A stretch of 64,000 nt of DNA from CAVQJU01 sp963755195 (GTDB lineage Bacteria > Acidobacteriota > Vicinamibacteria > Vicinamibacterales > CAVVIG01). A model generated the notes under the pieces. That model saw only the letters and a list, made by a program, of their open reading frames with translations, was not told the DNA's origin and made no database searches. Shown here in pieces: positions 47,013-56,144 of this stretch (positions are counted from its first letter, which is position 1; each line of letters opens with the position of its first letter). The stretch lies in the NCBI GenBank assembly GCA_963755195.1, contig CAVWIZ010000008.1:948408-1012407 (forward strand). Direction: 5' to 3'. A program made the position numbers and the translations under genes.

Positions 47013-49152
47013 TCAGAGCAATCCGGCGCCGCGCGCCCACTTGTACTTGGCGCCGAGCACGTCCACCGGGATCTCCGTCGAATAGGGATAGGCCGGAATC
47101 TTGTGCGCGAAGAGATACTCGGACGCCTCTTCGACCTCCACATCCCCCGCCAGCGACACGACGACCGGTTTGTCGATGCCCTTCGCCCGCATTTCCTCGA
47201 CGATCTCGGCCAGCAGCTTCGCAAAGACCATCGGCGGCGTGACGATGGTGTGCCAGTAGCCAAGAATCAGTGAGTGAATCCGCGGGTCTTCGAGCCCGAG
47301 CCGAACGGTGTTCTGGTAGGTCTTCGGCGGCTCGCCGCCGGTGATGTCGACCGGGTTGCCCGACGCACCGAACGGCGGGATGAACTTCTTGAACGCGGCA
47401 TCGAGGTCCGGGGGAAAGGCCATGAGCGACAGGCCGTTGTCCACGACCGCGTCAGACAGCAGCACGCCCGAACCGCCAGCTCCCGTGATGATCACGATGT
47501 TGTCGCCCTTGGGCGTCGGCAGGATGGGAAGCGCGCGGGCGAACTCGAGCATCTCGCGCAGCGACCGCGCGCGAATCACGCCCGACTGCCTGAGCACGTC
47601 GTCGTAGATCTTGTCGTTGCCGGCGAGCGCGCCGGTGTGCGAACTGGCCGCCTTGGAGCCCAGGGACGTGCGTCCGGCCTTGAGCATGACGACCGGCTTC
47701 TTCTTCGACACGCGCTTGGCGACTTCGGCGAAGGCGCGGCCGTCCTTCAGATCCTCACAGTGCTGCACGATGATCTGCGTGTTGTCGTCCTGCTCGAAGA
47801 ACGTCAGCAGATCGTCCTCGTCGATATCAGCCTTGTTGCCCAGGCCGACGATGGCCGAGACGCCCATCTTCGCCGAGCGGGAGAAGCCGATGATGGCCAT
47901 CCCGATGCCGCCCGACTGCGACGACAGCGCCGCGTTGCCCTTGACGTCGTAGGCCGTGCAGAACGTCGCGCAGAGGTTGCTCCACGTGTAATAGAACCCG
48001 TAGATGTTCGGACCCATCAGCCGGACGCCGTACTTCTGGGCAACCGCGACGAGCTCCTTCTGGCCCTCGACGTTGCCGGTCTCGGCAAAACCCGAAGGAA
48101 TGAGGACGGCGCCGGGAATCTTCTTCTCGCCGCACTCGGCCACCGCTGCCGCCACGAACTTGGCCGGGATCGCGAAGACGGCGACGTCGATGTCGCCTGG
48201 AACATCCTTGACGCTCTTGTATGCCTTCAGCCCCATGATCTCGTCGGCGGACGGGTTGATCGGATAGATCTGCCCCTTGTACCCGCCGTTGATCAGGTTC
48301 TTCATCACCGAGTTGCCGATCTTGCCGGATTCCGACGAGGCGCCGATGACGGCCACCGCCTTCGGCTTCATGATGCGGTTCATGTCGCGCACGATGTCCT
48401 CGTGCTTCGGGCGGAACCGTGCCGGCGCAGGCGAGAAATTGAGGACGATCCGGACGTCGGCCGCAACCGCACCATCCTTGGTCGCGAAGACGGGGTTCGA
48501 GATCCATCTCGGCGATTTCCGGATAGTCGGCGATGAGCTGCGACACGTTCTGGATCATCTTCGCGAGCGCGTCGCGATTGACCGGATCGGCGCCGCGGAC
48601 GCCCTTGAGGATCTGCGCCGCCGCGATGCCGTCGAGCATCGACAAGGCGTCGTCCTGAGTGGCCGGCGCCAGACGGAACGTGATGTCCTTGAGCACTTCG
48701 ACCAGGACGCCGCCCAACCCGAAGGCGACCAGCTTGCCGAACACAGGGTCGGTCACCGCGCCGATGATGACTTCGTTAACTCCAGGGCCGCCGGCGAGCA
48801 TCTGCTGCACCTGGACGCCGAGCAGGTTCGCCTTCGCGTTGTACTTCTTCGCGTTGGCGATGATGGTGTCGTAGCCGCTCCGGGCCTCTTCGGCGCTCTT
48901 CACGCCGACCAGCACGCCGCCAGCCTCGGTCTTGTGCAGGATCTCCGGCGACACGATCTTGAGCACCACCGGAAAGCCGATGCCGGCGGCGATCGTCGCC
49001 GCTTCCGCGGCCGACGTCGCCACGCCTTCCTTGGGAACGGCGATTCCATACGCCTCGCACACGAGCTTGCCTTCCGGTGCGGTGAGCGATGTGCGGCCTT
49101 CGGCTTTGACGGTATCCAGAACACGCCTGACGTCGGTCTTGTTATTGGTCAT
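47013..49152 (-). CDS. ADP-forming acyl-CoA synthetase (ATP-grasp plus CoA-binding), frameshifted
   Basis: About 713 residues after correction. The N-terminal half is the ATP-grasp (beta-type) domain: GFPVVLKIVSPEILHKTEAG with the phospho-relay His. The C-terminal half is the CoA-binding and ligase (alpha-type) domain: AVIGASSESGKIGNSVMKNL, SQSGGIGMA and KAASSHTGALAGND with the phosphohistidine. An extra base near 48510 separates the halves; removing it gives EMDLNPVFATKDG. Such NDP-forming ligases convert acyl-CoA + ADP + Pi to acid + ATP + CoA or the reverse. It is third in the oxc-frc operon, so oxalate or formate may be its substrate; acetate is the default family assignment. Confidence 0.78.
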
Positions 49153-49203
49153 CACTGTTCCTGGCGAACGGTCCTGCTGACTTGAGGCGGCAATTTGCCG
49201 TGC

Positions 49204-49220
49204 CTTCGTGTCTTCGTGGT
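49204..49220. repeat. Inverted copy of the CACGAAGNN repeat
   Basis: The 17 bases CTTCGTGTCTTCGTGGT are the exact reverse complement of 9059-9075. This copy lies in the 92-base gap between frc and the acyl-CoA synthetase gene, inside an operon, so it is unlikely to be a strong terminator. Confidence 0.7.
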
Positions 49221-49244
49221 TGCATTTGGTATGACGGAGGCGGT

Positions 49245-50492
49245 CTAGATGACTTTTTCGGCGCGCAGCGCGGCGATCTGATCCGCGCCGTAGCCCAGTT
49301 CCGTGAGGACCTCGTCGGTGTGCTCGCCGAGCAGCGGCGAGCGCTTCACGTCGGACGGGCTGTCGGACATCTTGATGGGATTCCCCACGGTGAGGTACTT
49401 GCCGCGCGTCGGGTGATCGACCTCGACGACCGTGCCCGTCGCGCGGAGCGAGGGTTCTTCCGCAATCTCTTTCATCGAGAGAATCGGCCCGCACGGGATG
49501 TCGTGCTCGTTGAGGATGTCCATCGCCTCGAACTTGGTCTTGGTTTTCGTCCATTCCTCGATCTGGTCGAAGATGTCCTTCAGATGCGGGAGCCGCGCCT
49601 TCGGCGTGGCGTACCGCGGATCCGTCAGCCATTCCTCGTGCCCGATCACCTTGCAGATGCCTTCCCAGACCGGCGCCTGGGTGATGAAGTAGATGTACGC
49701 GTTGGGATCGGTTTCCCAGCCTTTGCACTTGAGAATCCATCCCGGCTGTCCGCCGCCGGAGGCATTCCCCGCGCGCGGCACGGCATCGCCGAACGTGCCG
49801 TTGGGGTATTGCGGGTACTCCTCCATGACGTGCGTGCGCGCGAGCCGCTGCTGGTCGCGCAGCTTCACCCGGCAGAGATTGAGCACGCCGTCCTGCATGG
49901 CCGCCAGCACCTTCTGGCCGCGGCCCGTCGTGTTCCGTTGGTACAGGGCGGCGACGATGCCCAGGGCGAGATGCAATCCGGTTCCGCTGTCGCCGATTTG
50001 CGCCCCGGTGACGAGCGGCGGGCCGTCGTCAAAGCCTGTCGTGGACGCCGAACCGCCGGCGCACTGCGCGATGTTCTCGTACACCTTGCAGTCTTCGTAC
50101 GGCCCGGGGCCGAAGCCCTTGACCGACGCGACAATCATGCGCGGGTTGAGCTCGCTGATGCGCTCCCAGGTAAAACCCATGCGGTTGAGGGCGCCCGGAG
50201 CGAAATTCTCGACGAGGACATCACATTTCTTGACCAGGGCTTCGAGGATCGCCTTCCCCTTCGGATGCTTGGCGTCGACCGTGATCGATCGCTTGTTGCC
50301 GTTGAGCATCGTGAAGTACAGGCTGTCCGCTCCCGGCACGTCGCGCAACTGGCCGCGCGTGACGTCCCCCTCGCCGGCGCGCTCAACCTTGACGACGTCG
50401 GCGCCCAACCATGCGAGCAGCTGCGTGCACGTCGGCCCCGATTGAACGTGAGTGAAGTCGAGAATGCGAACGCCGTCCAGTGCCTTGCCCAT
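49245..50492 (-). CDS. frc: Formyl-CoA:oxalate CoA-transferase
   Basis: 415 residues, class III CoA-transferase. MGKALDGVRILDFTHVQSGP, LLAWLGADVVKVERAGEGD and the catalytic Asp in TGAQIGDSGTGLHLALG match Frc. The Trp/Gly-rich loop NASGGGQPGWILKCKGW and HDIPCGPILSMKEI are further Frc-type blocks. It moves CoA from formyl-CoA to oxalate, giving oxalyl-CoA for the decarboxylase encoded immediately upstream. The 44-base spacing to oxc supports one transcript. Confidence 0.92.
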   Translation of the reverse strand: MGKALDGVRILDFTHVQSGPTCTQLLAWLGADVVKVERAGEGDVTRGQLRDVPGADSLYFTMLNGNKRSITVDAKHPKGKAILEALVKKCDVLVENFAPGALNRMGFTWERISELNPRMIVASVKGFGPGPYEDCKVYENIAQCAGGSASTTGFDDGPPLVTGAQIGDSGTGLHLALGIVAALYQRNTTGRGQKVLAAMQDGVLNLCRVKLRDQQRLARTHVMEEYPQYPNGTFGDAVPRAGNASGGGQPGWILKCKGWETDPNAYIYFITQAPVWEGICKVIGHEEWLTDPRYATPKARLPHLKDIFDQIEEWTKTKTKFEAMDILNEHDIPCGPILSMKEIAEEPSLRATGTVVEVDHPTRGKYLTVGNPIKMSDSPSDVKRSPLLGEHTDEVLTELGYGADQIAALRAEKVI

Positions 50493-50536
50493 CTATGAGG
50501 CCCTCCTCGTCGTAATCGATTGCCTTAGCTTCAGGT

Positions 50537-52270
50537 CTACTTCTTGCGAACCGCGCTTTGCGGGTTGAGTTTGCCGATGCTGCCGCTCTCGGTGCCGGCC
50601 GATGGGTCGATCGCCGCGTTGACGAGAGTCGGCCTTCCGGAGTCCATGGCCGCGTTCACCGCCCGGCTCAGCTCGTCCGGCGTGGTCACATGGACGCCGA
50701 CGCCGCCGAAGGCCTCCATCATCTTCTCGTAGCGCGCGTCTTTGACGAAGACGGTGATCGCCACGTCCGAACCGCCCGTGGGATTGACGTCGGTTCCGCG
50801 ATAGATGCCGTTGTTGTTGAAGACGACGATGCAGACCGGCAGGTTGTACCGGCAAATCGTTTCCACTTCCATGCCGGAGAACCCGAAGGCGCTGTCGCCC
50901 TCGACCGCGAGCACGGGTTTGCCGGTCTCCACGGCGGCCGCGACGGCAAAGCCCATTCCGATGCCCATGACGCCCCAGGTGCCGACGTCCAGGCGTTTGC
51001 GCGGTTGATACATGTCGATGACACCGCGCGCGAGATCGAGTGTGTTGGCGCCTTCGTTGACGAGGATGGCATCCGGCCGCTCTTTGATGACGGTGCGCAG
51101 TGCGCCGAGCGCACTGTGGAAATCCATCGGCGCGGAATTCTTCGTCAGCCTCGGCGCCATCTTGGCGATGTTCTCGTCCTTCTTCGCTTTGACGGCGTTG
51201 GTCCAGTCGGCGGGCGGGGGAGAAAAGTCGCCGTCGAGCAGCGCCGACACGCAGGAGCCGATATCGCCCACCACCGGTGCGGCGATCTCGACGTTGCTGT
51301 CCATCTCCCTGGGCTCGATGTCGATCTGGATGAACTTCTTCGATCCAGGCTCGCCCCAGGTCTTGCCCTTGCCGTGCGACAACAGCCAGTTGAGGCGCGC
51401 GCCGACGAGCATCACGACGTCGGAGTCCTTCAGCACCGTCGAGCGCGCCGCGCCCGCGCACTGCGGATGCGTGTCGGGCAAGAGGCCCTTGGCCATGCTC
51501 ATCGGCAGGAACGGGATGCCGCTTTTTTCGACGAGCGCGCGGATCTGGTCGTCGGCCTGCGCGTATGCCGCGCCTTTGCCGAGAATGATCAACGGGCGCC
51601 TGGCGCTCTTCAGGAGATCGCGCGCGCGCGCGACAGCGGCCGGAGCTGGAAGTTGGGCCGGTGCCGGGTCCACGACCTTGACGAGCGACCTGGCGCCAGC
51701 GTCCGCATCGATCGCCTGAGCGAACAGTTTGGCAGGCAGATCAAGATAGACGCCGCCCGGACGGCCGGAAACCGCCGCGCGGATGGCGCGCGCCACGCCG
51801 ATGCCGATGTCCGCGGCGTGCAGCACGCGGAACGCTGCCTTGCACAGGGGCTTGGCAATCGCCAGTTGGTCCATCTCTTCGTAGTCGCCCTGCTGCAGGT
51901 CGATGATCTCGCGCTCGGACGAGCCGCTGATCAGGATCATCGGAAAGCAGTTGGTCGTGGCATTGGCCAGCGCCGTCAGACCGTTGAGGAAACCGGGCGC
52001 CGACACGGTGAGGCAAATGCCCGGCTTTTTCGTCAGGAAGCCCGCGATGGCCGCGGCGTTGCCGGCGTGCTGCTCATGCCGGAACGAGATGACGCGCATG
52101 CCTGCGGCCTGCGCGAGGCGGGCGAAGTCGGTGATCGGGATGCCGGGCACACCGTAGATGGTCTTGACGCCGTTGAGTTTCAGCGCCTCGATGACGAGGT
52201 GAAAGCCGTCCGTCAGCTTCCGCTCGGCATCGGCTGCTTTGGCGTCGGCGGGTGAGGCAGTCTCTAACAT
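50537..52270 (-). CDS. oxc: Oxalyl-CoA decarboxylase
   Basis: 577 residues from ATG 52270, which has GGAG eight bases upstream; the longer upstream frame enters the promoter. Thiamine-diphosphate enzyme: catalytic Glu in SFRHEQHAGNAAAIAGF, oxalyl-CoA-type SAPGFLNGLTALANATTN and ISGSSEREIIDLQQGDYEE, and the cofactor motif EGDSAFGFSGMEVET ... NNNG. The RYNLPVCIVVFNNNGIYRG segment is diagnostic for Oxc. It makes formyl-CoA and CO2 from oxalyl-CoA. First gene of the oxalate operon. Confidence 0.93.
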   Translation of the reverse strand: MLETASPADAKAADAERKLTDGFHLVIEALKLNGVKTIYGVPGIPITDFARLAQAAGMRVISFRHEQHAGNAAAIAGFLTKKPGICLTVSAPGFLNGLTALANATTNCFPMILISGSSEREIIDLQQGDYEEMDQLAIAKPLCKAAFRVLHAADIGIGVARAIRAAVSGRPGGVYLDLPAKLFAQAIDADAGARSLVKVVDPAPAQLPAPAAVARARDLLKSARRPLIILGKGAAYAQADDQIRALVEKSGIPFLPMSMAKGLLPDTHPQCAGAARSTVLKDSDVVMLVGARLNWLLSHGKGKTWGEPGSKKFIQIDIEPREMDSNVEIAAPVVGDIGSCVSALLDGDFSPPPADWTNAVKAKKDENIAKMAPRLTKNSAPMDFHSALGALRTVIKERPDAILVNEGANTLDLARGVIDMYQPRKRLDVGTWGVMGIGMGFAVAAAVETGKPVLAVEGDSAFGFSGMEVETICRYNLPVCIVVFNNNGIYRGTDVNPTGGSDVAITVFVKDARYEKMMEAFGGVGVHVTTPDELSRAVNAAMDSGRPTLVNAAIDPSAGTESGSIGKLNPQSAVRKK

Positions 52271-52308
52271 AGTGTTCTCCGGAGCAGTGGCTTCCTGGCG
52301 ATCAGAAT

Positions 52309-52378
52309 TGAATAACGTATGTGGTATACCAGTCAAAGTCAACGAGCCTGCCTCAACTGGAACTGCAGCCCTTCAACG
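52309..52378 (-). promoter_or_regulatory. Promoter-operator cassette of the oxalate operon (copy 1)
   Basis: On the minus strand TTGACT (52331-52336), a 16-base spacer and TATTCA (52309-52314) form a promoter about 40 bases before oxc. The palindrome TGGTATACCA (52322-52331) lies in the spacer against the -35 box, a position suited to repression; GntR/FadR-type regulators bind palindromes of this form. About 45 further bases upstream are also conserved in the copy at 56324-56392. Confidence 0.65.
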
Positions 52379-52432
52379 CCAACGTCAGCGTTGTCGGCTC
52401 CGCTCGCGTCTCGCGCTCATTGTGGAAGCAAT

Positions 52433-53512
52433 TCACCGCGCCGACGCTTCGAGGTTCGTCTTCGTCGCGGTCAGCCCCGCCAGCGTGCCGCTCTGGACTT
52501 CGCTCCGCACACGGCCGCGAATAACACGACCGGCAAATCCACTGAGGCCGTCAGACCGGCTGCGGTTGACGGTGATGAACCAGAATCCGGGTCCGCGGGC
52601 AGGATCTGACAGGAGGACGCGCAGTTCGAGAGCGGTCCAGAAATAATGGCTGGCGTACAACATCTTCGACGCGATGACCGTCTCTGTCGGACGCTGCTGG
52701 ATGACGAGGTGGCTGATCCGGATCGTCGGCTTGAGGCCGAATAGCGTCTCCTGCCAGTACATGAAGTCGCGCGAATCCGGCAGCGTCACGCGCGGGTATT
52801 CCAACAGGTAGCGCTTCAGATCAGGCAGGTACGTCCCGAGCGACGGCATCCGACCGATCATGGAGCTGAATTCGTTCGCGACGAACGTCGGCCGTTCCTT
52901 GTCCCGATAGACGGCGAGCTTCGAGTTGCCGCCGTCACGATACCCGATGACGTACTCGAGCGCGAACCGCCGGAAGATGGCGGTCGCGTCCGCCTTCGCC
53001 GACGGCTTGTCCCAATCCACCTGCGCACGAAGGGTTTGCAGGGCATTGGCTCCAAGTTTGAGTTCGCAGTCGCCCACACGACAGCCCCGCAGGTCATCCA
53101 GGTCGTCGTCCGGAAGGGCGAGTGCCGCAAAGTCTTCGGCCTTCGGTGGGGTGCTGATCCGCTTGGTGATGCGAAACGCACCTCCCTGTTCGAAGCGCTC
53201 GATGTCTTGAACCTGCTGCACATAGGTACTGGGCGACGCCTGTATCCAGACCGCGCCGAACACCGCGACTTCCTGACTGGGATCCGAATCCAGTAATTTG
53301 GTCACCGGGTCGCCAGAGAGCAGCCGGCTGCGCTCCGACGCGGTCAGACGCACGTTACTCGCGAGATAGGCATCCAACCTGGATGGCAAGGCAGCTTGTT
53401 GAAGGGACCCGCTCGAAGCGCTGCTGAGAAGGCCGACCGACAGGATGGCGGTGAACGCGACAGGCCATGCGTGGACTCGTACGGCATCGCGACGTAGGTA
53501 CGACGGCGCCAT
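52433..53512 (-). CDS. Secreted protein of unknown function
   Basis: 359 residues. ATG 53512 has GGAAG upstream and yields a signal peptide (WPVAFTAILSVGLLSSASSG). The mature part has a lone Cys pair (RGCRVGDCELKLG), KLLDSDPSQEVAVFGAVWI and a C-terminal beta-rich region (YASHYFWTALELRVLL, GPGFWFITVNRSRSDGLSG). It resembles hypothetical exported proteins of Acidobacteria; I recognise no enzyme motif. It lies upstream of the oxalate operon on the same strand but is separated by the promoter cassette. Confidence 0.65.
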   Translation of the reverse strand: MAPSYLRRDAVRVHAWPVAFTAILSVGLLSSASSGSLQQAALPSRLDAYLASNVRLTASERSRLLSGDPVTKLLDSDPSQEVAVFGAVWIQASPSTYVQQVQDIERFEQGGAFRITKRISTPPKAEDFAALALPDDDLDDLRGCRVGDCELKLGANALQTLRAQVDWDKPSAKADATAIFRRFALEYVIGYRDGGNSKLAVYRDKERPTFVANEFSSMIGRMPSLGTYLPDLKRYLLEYPRVTLPDSRDFMYWQETLFGLKPTIRISHLVIQQRPTETVIASKMLYASHYFWTALELRVLLSDPARGPGFWFITVNRSRSDGLSGFAGRVIRGRVRSEVQSGTLAGLTATKTNLEASAR

Positions 53513-53584
53513 AGAATCTTCCGACAGCAAGCTTCGCGCCGAACGACAAGAGCCGGCCTGCAGGCTGCCCCTGAGTCACGCGTC

Positions 53585-54298
53585 TCAGCCACCGTTCTGA
53601 CACACGGTGCCGAAGTCGAATCCGCGGGCGCGCAACATGGGAATCAGCCGCGCCGCAGCAACCACGGTCTGGCGCTGGTCCTTGCGCGGCGCGGATTCAT
53701 CGCCGTCATGCATCACGATGATGTCACCCGGGGCGGCGCGGTCCTCAATCCGTGCGACGGTGCGATCGGCCGTACGGGGACGGAACCAATTCACGTCCCA
53801 CATCATCCAGCCCCAGCCGACGAGCCGATAGTCGATCCGGCGCAGCCCGGCGAACATCTGGCTGCTGCGCCAGCCGCCGCGCGGCCGGAAGGCGCGGCAT
53901 GGTCGCGTGCCCGCCAGCATGTCGATGCGATCCGCAGCGGCGGTCAGGGTTCGCGCCAAATCGTCCGGCCCCTTCAACATCTCGCTTTTGGCCGCGGAGT
54001 GAAGGGCGACCGCATGACCTTCAGCGAACATGCGCGTGATGATGGGCGCGGTTTCCTCAGTGACATGGCGATCGATGAGGAAGAAGGTCGCGTGCGCGCC
54101 CTCGCGTGCCAGCACATCCAGCAAATCCGGCGTCGTCGACGGATTCGGTCCGTCGTCGAACGTCAGGTACACAGTCGGAGGGGTCCCTCGCGGCATGTGC
54201 CACACGGCGCGGTCACCAGCCATCGCATCGAGAACGAACGGTGCGGGCGCCGTGTGCGCCAGAATCACGATGCCGACGATGAGCGCGAAGATCCACAC
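53585..54298 (-). CDS. Polysaccharide deacetylase (NodB homology) family protein
   Basis: 237 residues. N-terminal membrane anchor IFALIVGIVILAHTAPAPF. Motif 1 TVYLTFDDGPNPSTTP carries the catalytic and metal Asp. Motif 2, normally HSxxH, reads HSAAK, so the second metal His is replaced by Lys. Motif 3 FRPRGGWRS and motif 5 IIVMHDGDESA are present. Family members remove N- or O-acetyl groups from glycans on the outer face. Loss of the His could weaken metal binding, or another residue may substitute. Confidence 0.78.
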   Translation of the reverse strand: MWIFALIVGIVILAHTAPAPFVLDAMAGDRAVWHMPRGTPPTVYLTFDDGPNPSTTPDLLDVLAREGAHATFFLIDRHVTEETAPIITRMFAEGHAVALHSAAKSEMLKGPDDLARTLTAAADRIDMLAGTRPCRAFRPRGGWRSSQMFAGLRRIDYRLVGWGWMMWDVNWFRPRTADRTVARIEDRAAPGDIIVMHDGDESAPRKDQRQTVVAAARLIPMLRARGFDFGTVCQNGG

Positions 54299-54367
54299 GA
54301 TCCCGCCTCGGGCTTCATCCCTTGATGCACACCAACGGCTCGAGCATGCGACTGGCGACGCCTCGCG

Positions 54368-54604
54368 TCATGGTGACGTCGCGCGCAAAACACACAGCGT
54401 ACCGCTCCTATCGAGTGTGTCCTCCGACACCCGTTCAAGCAATCGTGTCAACGGACCGCCTTCAAGGACGGTCTTCCTCAAACGACACGTTCCGCGCGGC
54501 TCCTCGTATTCCTCGCAGATGACTCTCGTCACATTGCCTTCGAAGTCCGTGATGCGTGTCACGTGTCCGCCAAGGACGGGACACAGAATCGAAGTCATTG
54601 CCAT
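54368..54604 (-). CDS. Small Cys-containing conserved-looking protein
   Basis: 78 residues from ATG 54604, which has a strong GGAGG eight bases upstream; the open frame upstream of that ATG is a shadow. MAMTSILCPVLGGHVTRITD, EGNVTRVICEEYEEP and RGTCRLRKTVLEGG contain three cysteines in a compact spacing that could bind metal. The end LLERVSEDTLDRSGTLCVL adds a fourth. It reads like a real small soluble protein; family not recognised. Followed on the opposite strand by the DUF302 gene. Confidence 0.55.
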   Translation of the reverse strand: MAMTSILCPVLGGHVTRITDFEGNVTRVICEEYEEPRGTCRLRKTVLEGGPLTRLLERVSEDTLDRSGTLCVLRATSP

Positions 54605-54733
54605 TTGATCCACCTCCGAGCACGAGTTGTGCCAAGGAAGTCGCCAAAGCCCTCGAGCGTCACTTCCCCACGCTTCTTGGAGTTGCATCGGGCACGCCAA
54701 TTGCTCACGTTCTGGAATCAGCGAGGACAAACT

Positions 54734-55219
54734 ATGACCGACTATGGCCGGCGCGTCGTGGTGGACTTGGACTTCGAGGCCGCTGTCCGTGAATTGAGTC
54801 GCGCGATCCGCGAGCAAGGCCTGCAGGCGATTGCGCGCGTGGATGTCCGTGAGCATTTCTGGCAGGAACCCGGACACGACTTTCGTCGCTACCTCCTGAT
54901 TCTGGCGTGGTCACCTGAACTGGCGCTTGACGCGCTTCGGCACAATCTGGATGTCGGCGCCGTGTTCTCGACGACCTTTGCCGTGTATGAGCTGGCCGAC
55001 GGCGAAACAGCCGTGGTGGCGCGTGAACATCTCTCGCCTGTTGCCGCACAACCTCAGTGGCGGCGGGACACACCCGAACTGGCCGCGATTGCCGACCTCG
55101 AAAGCGAACGTGTAGCCGGAGTAATCCGACGCCTGGAGGCGGCCACGCGAGTATCCGAGTCGCCCCCGCCCGACATTGCCAGGACGACGCCAGACCACAG
55201 GTCGCTGACGACGATCTGA
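54734..55219 (+). CDS. DUF302 domain protein
   Basis: 161 residues from ATG 54734. The DUF302 core is seen in DYGRRVVVDLDFEAAVRELSRAI, GLQAIARVDVREHFWQ, YLLILAWSPELALDALRHN and VGAVFSTTFAVYELADGETAV. The fold is a small alpha-beta domain of unknown function, found alone or near redox and metal genes. The C-terminal 40 residues are low-complexity and probably disordered. Confidence 0.75.
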   Translation: MTDYGRRVVVDLDFEAAVRELSRAIREQGLQAIARVDVREHFWQEPGHDFRRYLLILAWSPELALDALRHNLDVGAVFSTTFAVYELADGETAVVAREHLSPVAAQPQWRRDTPELAAIADLESERVAGVIRRLEAATRVSESPPPDIARTTPDHRSLTTI

Positions 55220-55256
55220 GACCGCTGCAGGGTTGCGCGCTCCTGAACGTGCAGAC

Positions 55257-55409
55257 ATGTCCGAGCACCTGAACGAGGACTTCGCCGGCCGGCTCGACGA
55301 GGTCGCGCAGCTGTTTGCCGCTCAAGGCGCCAATCGATTTCGGATGCGCGCCTGTTCACGGCTGTCAGCGTCGCCGAAAGGGCCAACCCCCGCAACACAG
55401 AGCCTTTGA
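55257..55409 (+). pseudogene. Helix-hairpin-helix (PolX-type) N-terminal fragment
   Basis: 50 codons. MSEHLNEDFAGRLDEVAQLF and AAQGANRFRMRA match the first helices of PolX-like or stand-alone HhH proteins (consensus DEVAxLLxxQGANPFRVRAY). The sequence then diverges and stops. The remaining DNA-binding HhH repeats and any polymerase or PHP domain are absent, so this is a fragment. Confidence 0.5.
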
Positions 55410-55481
55410 GTCGCCTCCGCCGGGAAATTTCGCATCCACCCGCGCAAAAATCCGCGGCTCAGGCCGACTCACCGCGGAAGC

Positions 55482-56144
55482 TCACGCACGAGTTGGCGCG
55501 GCCCGGGGCGTCCGCGGCCGGCGTGCGTCTCGAAGCGTCGCGACGACATCCTCGTCCGACACAGGCGAGAAGTCGCGGAAGTGGTAGCCAATGGCATACA
55601 GGATTTCCGGCGTCTCGAGGCAGACCACTTCGTCTGCTTCCAGCCGAATGAGCCGCAGCGTGTCGGCGGACGCCACGCCAGCGGCGACAACGAGCCTGGC
55701 CGGACGACGTGCGCGCACGGCTCGGAGCGCGGCAATCATGGTCGATCCCGTCGCGATCCCGTCATCGAGCACAATCGCGACGCGGCCGGCCGCGTCAATG
55801 GGCGGCAACTCGGGTGCGTACAGCGTGCGGCGATGCCGCAGCGCCTCGAGCTGGGCGATCTTTTCAGCGGCGAGATACGGCTCATCCCACAGGTCGCGTG
55901 TGCCCGGATACAGATAGACGGCGCCGGTTTCATCGATCGATCCAATCGCCAACTCAGGATTCTGAGGCGCGCGAAGCTTGCGGACGAGCACGACGTCCAG
56001 ATCGCCGTCCAACGCATCCGCGATGATCTTTCCCATCGGCACCGCACCGCGAGGAATCGCCAAGACCAATGGATGTTGGCCTCGATACTTCTCCAGACGG
56101 GGCACCAGCATCTGCGCGGCTTTCGCTCGATCTTGGAACGGCAA
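55482..56144 (-). CDS. Phosphoribosyltransferase family protein
   Basis: 220 residues from a TTG start with GGAG upstream. The PRPP loop VAIVLDDGIATGSTMIAALR carries the acidic pair. LAIPRGAVPMGKIIADALDG, VLVRKLRAPQNPELAIGSID and LPPIDAAGRVAIV complete the type I fold. This subfamily (often beside dienelactone hydrolase or UDP-sugar genes) has no settled substrate. An alternative start at ATG 56160 would need removal of one base. A promoter-operator copy lies about 180 bases upstream. Confidence 0.8.
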   Translation of the reverse strand: MPFQDRAKAAQMLVPRLEKYRGQHPLVLAIPRGAVPMGKIIADALDGDLDVVLVRKLRAPQNPELAIGSIDETGAVYLYPGTRDLWDEPYLAAEKIAQLEALRHRRTLYAPELPPIDAAGRVAIVLDDGIATGSTMIAALRAVRARRPARLVVAAGVASADTLRLIRLEADEVVCLETPEILYAIGYHFRDFSPVSDEDVVATLRDARRPRTPRAAPTRA

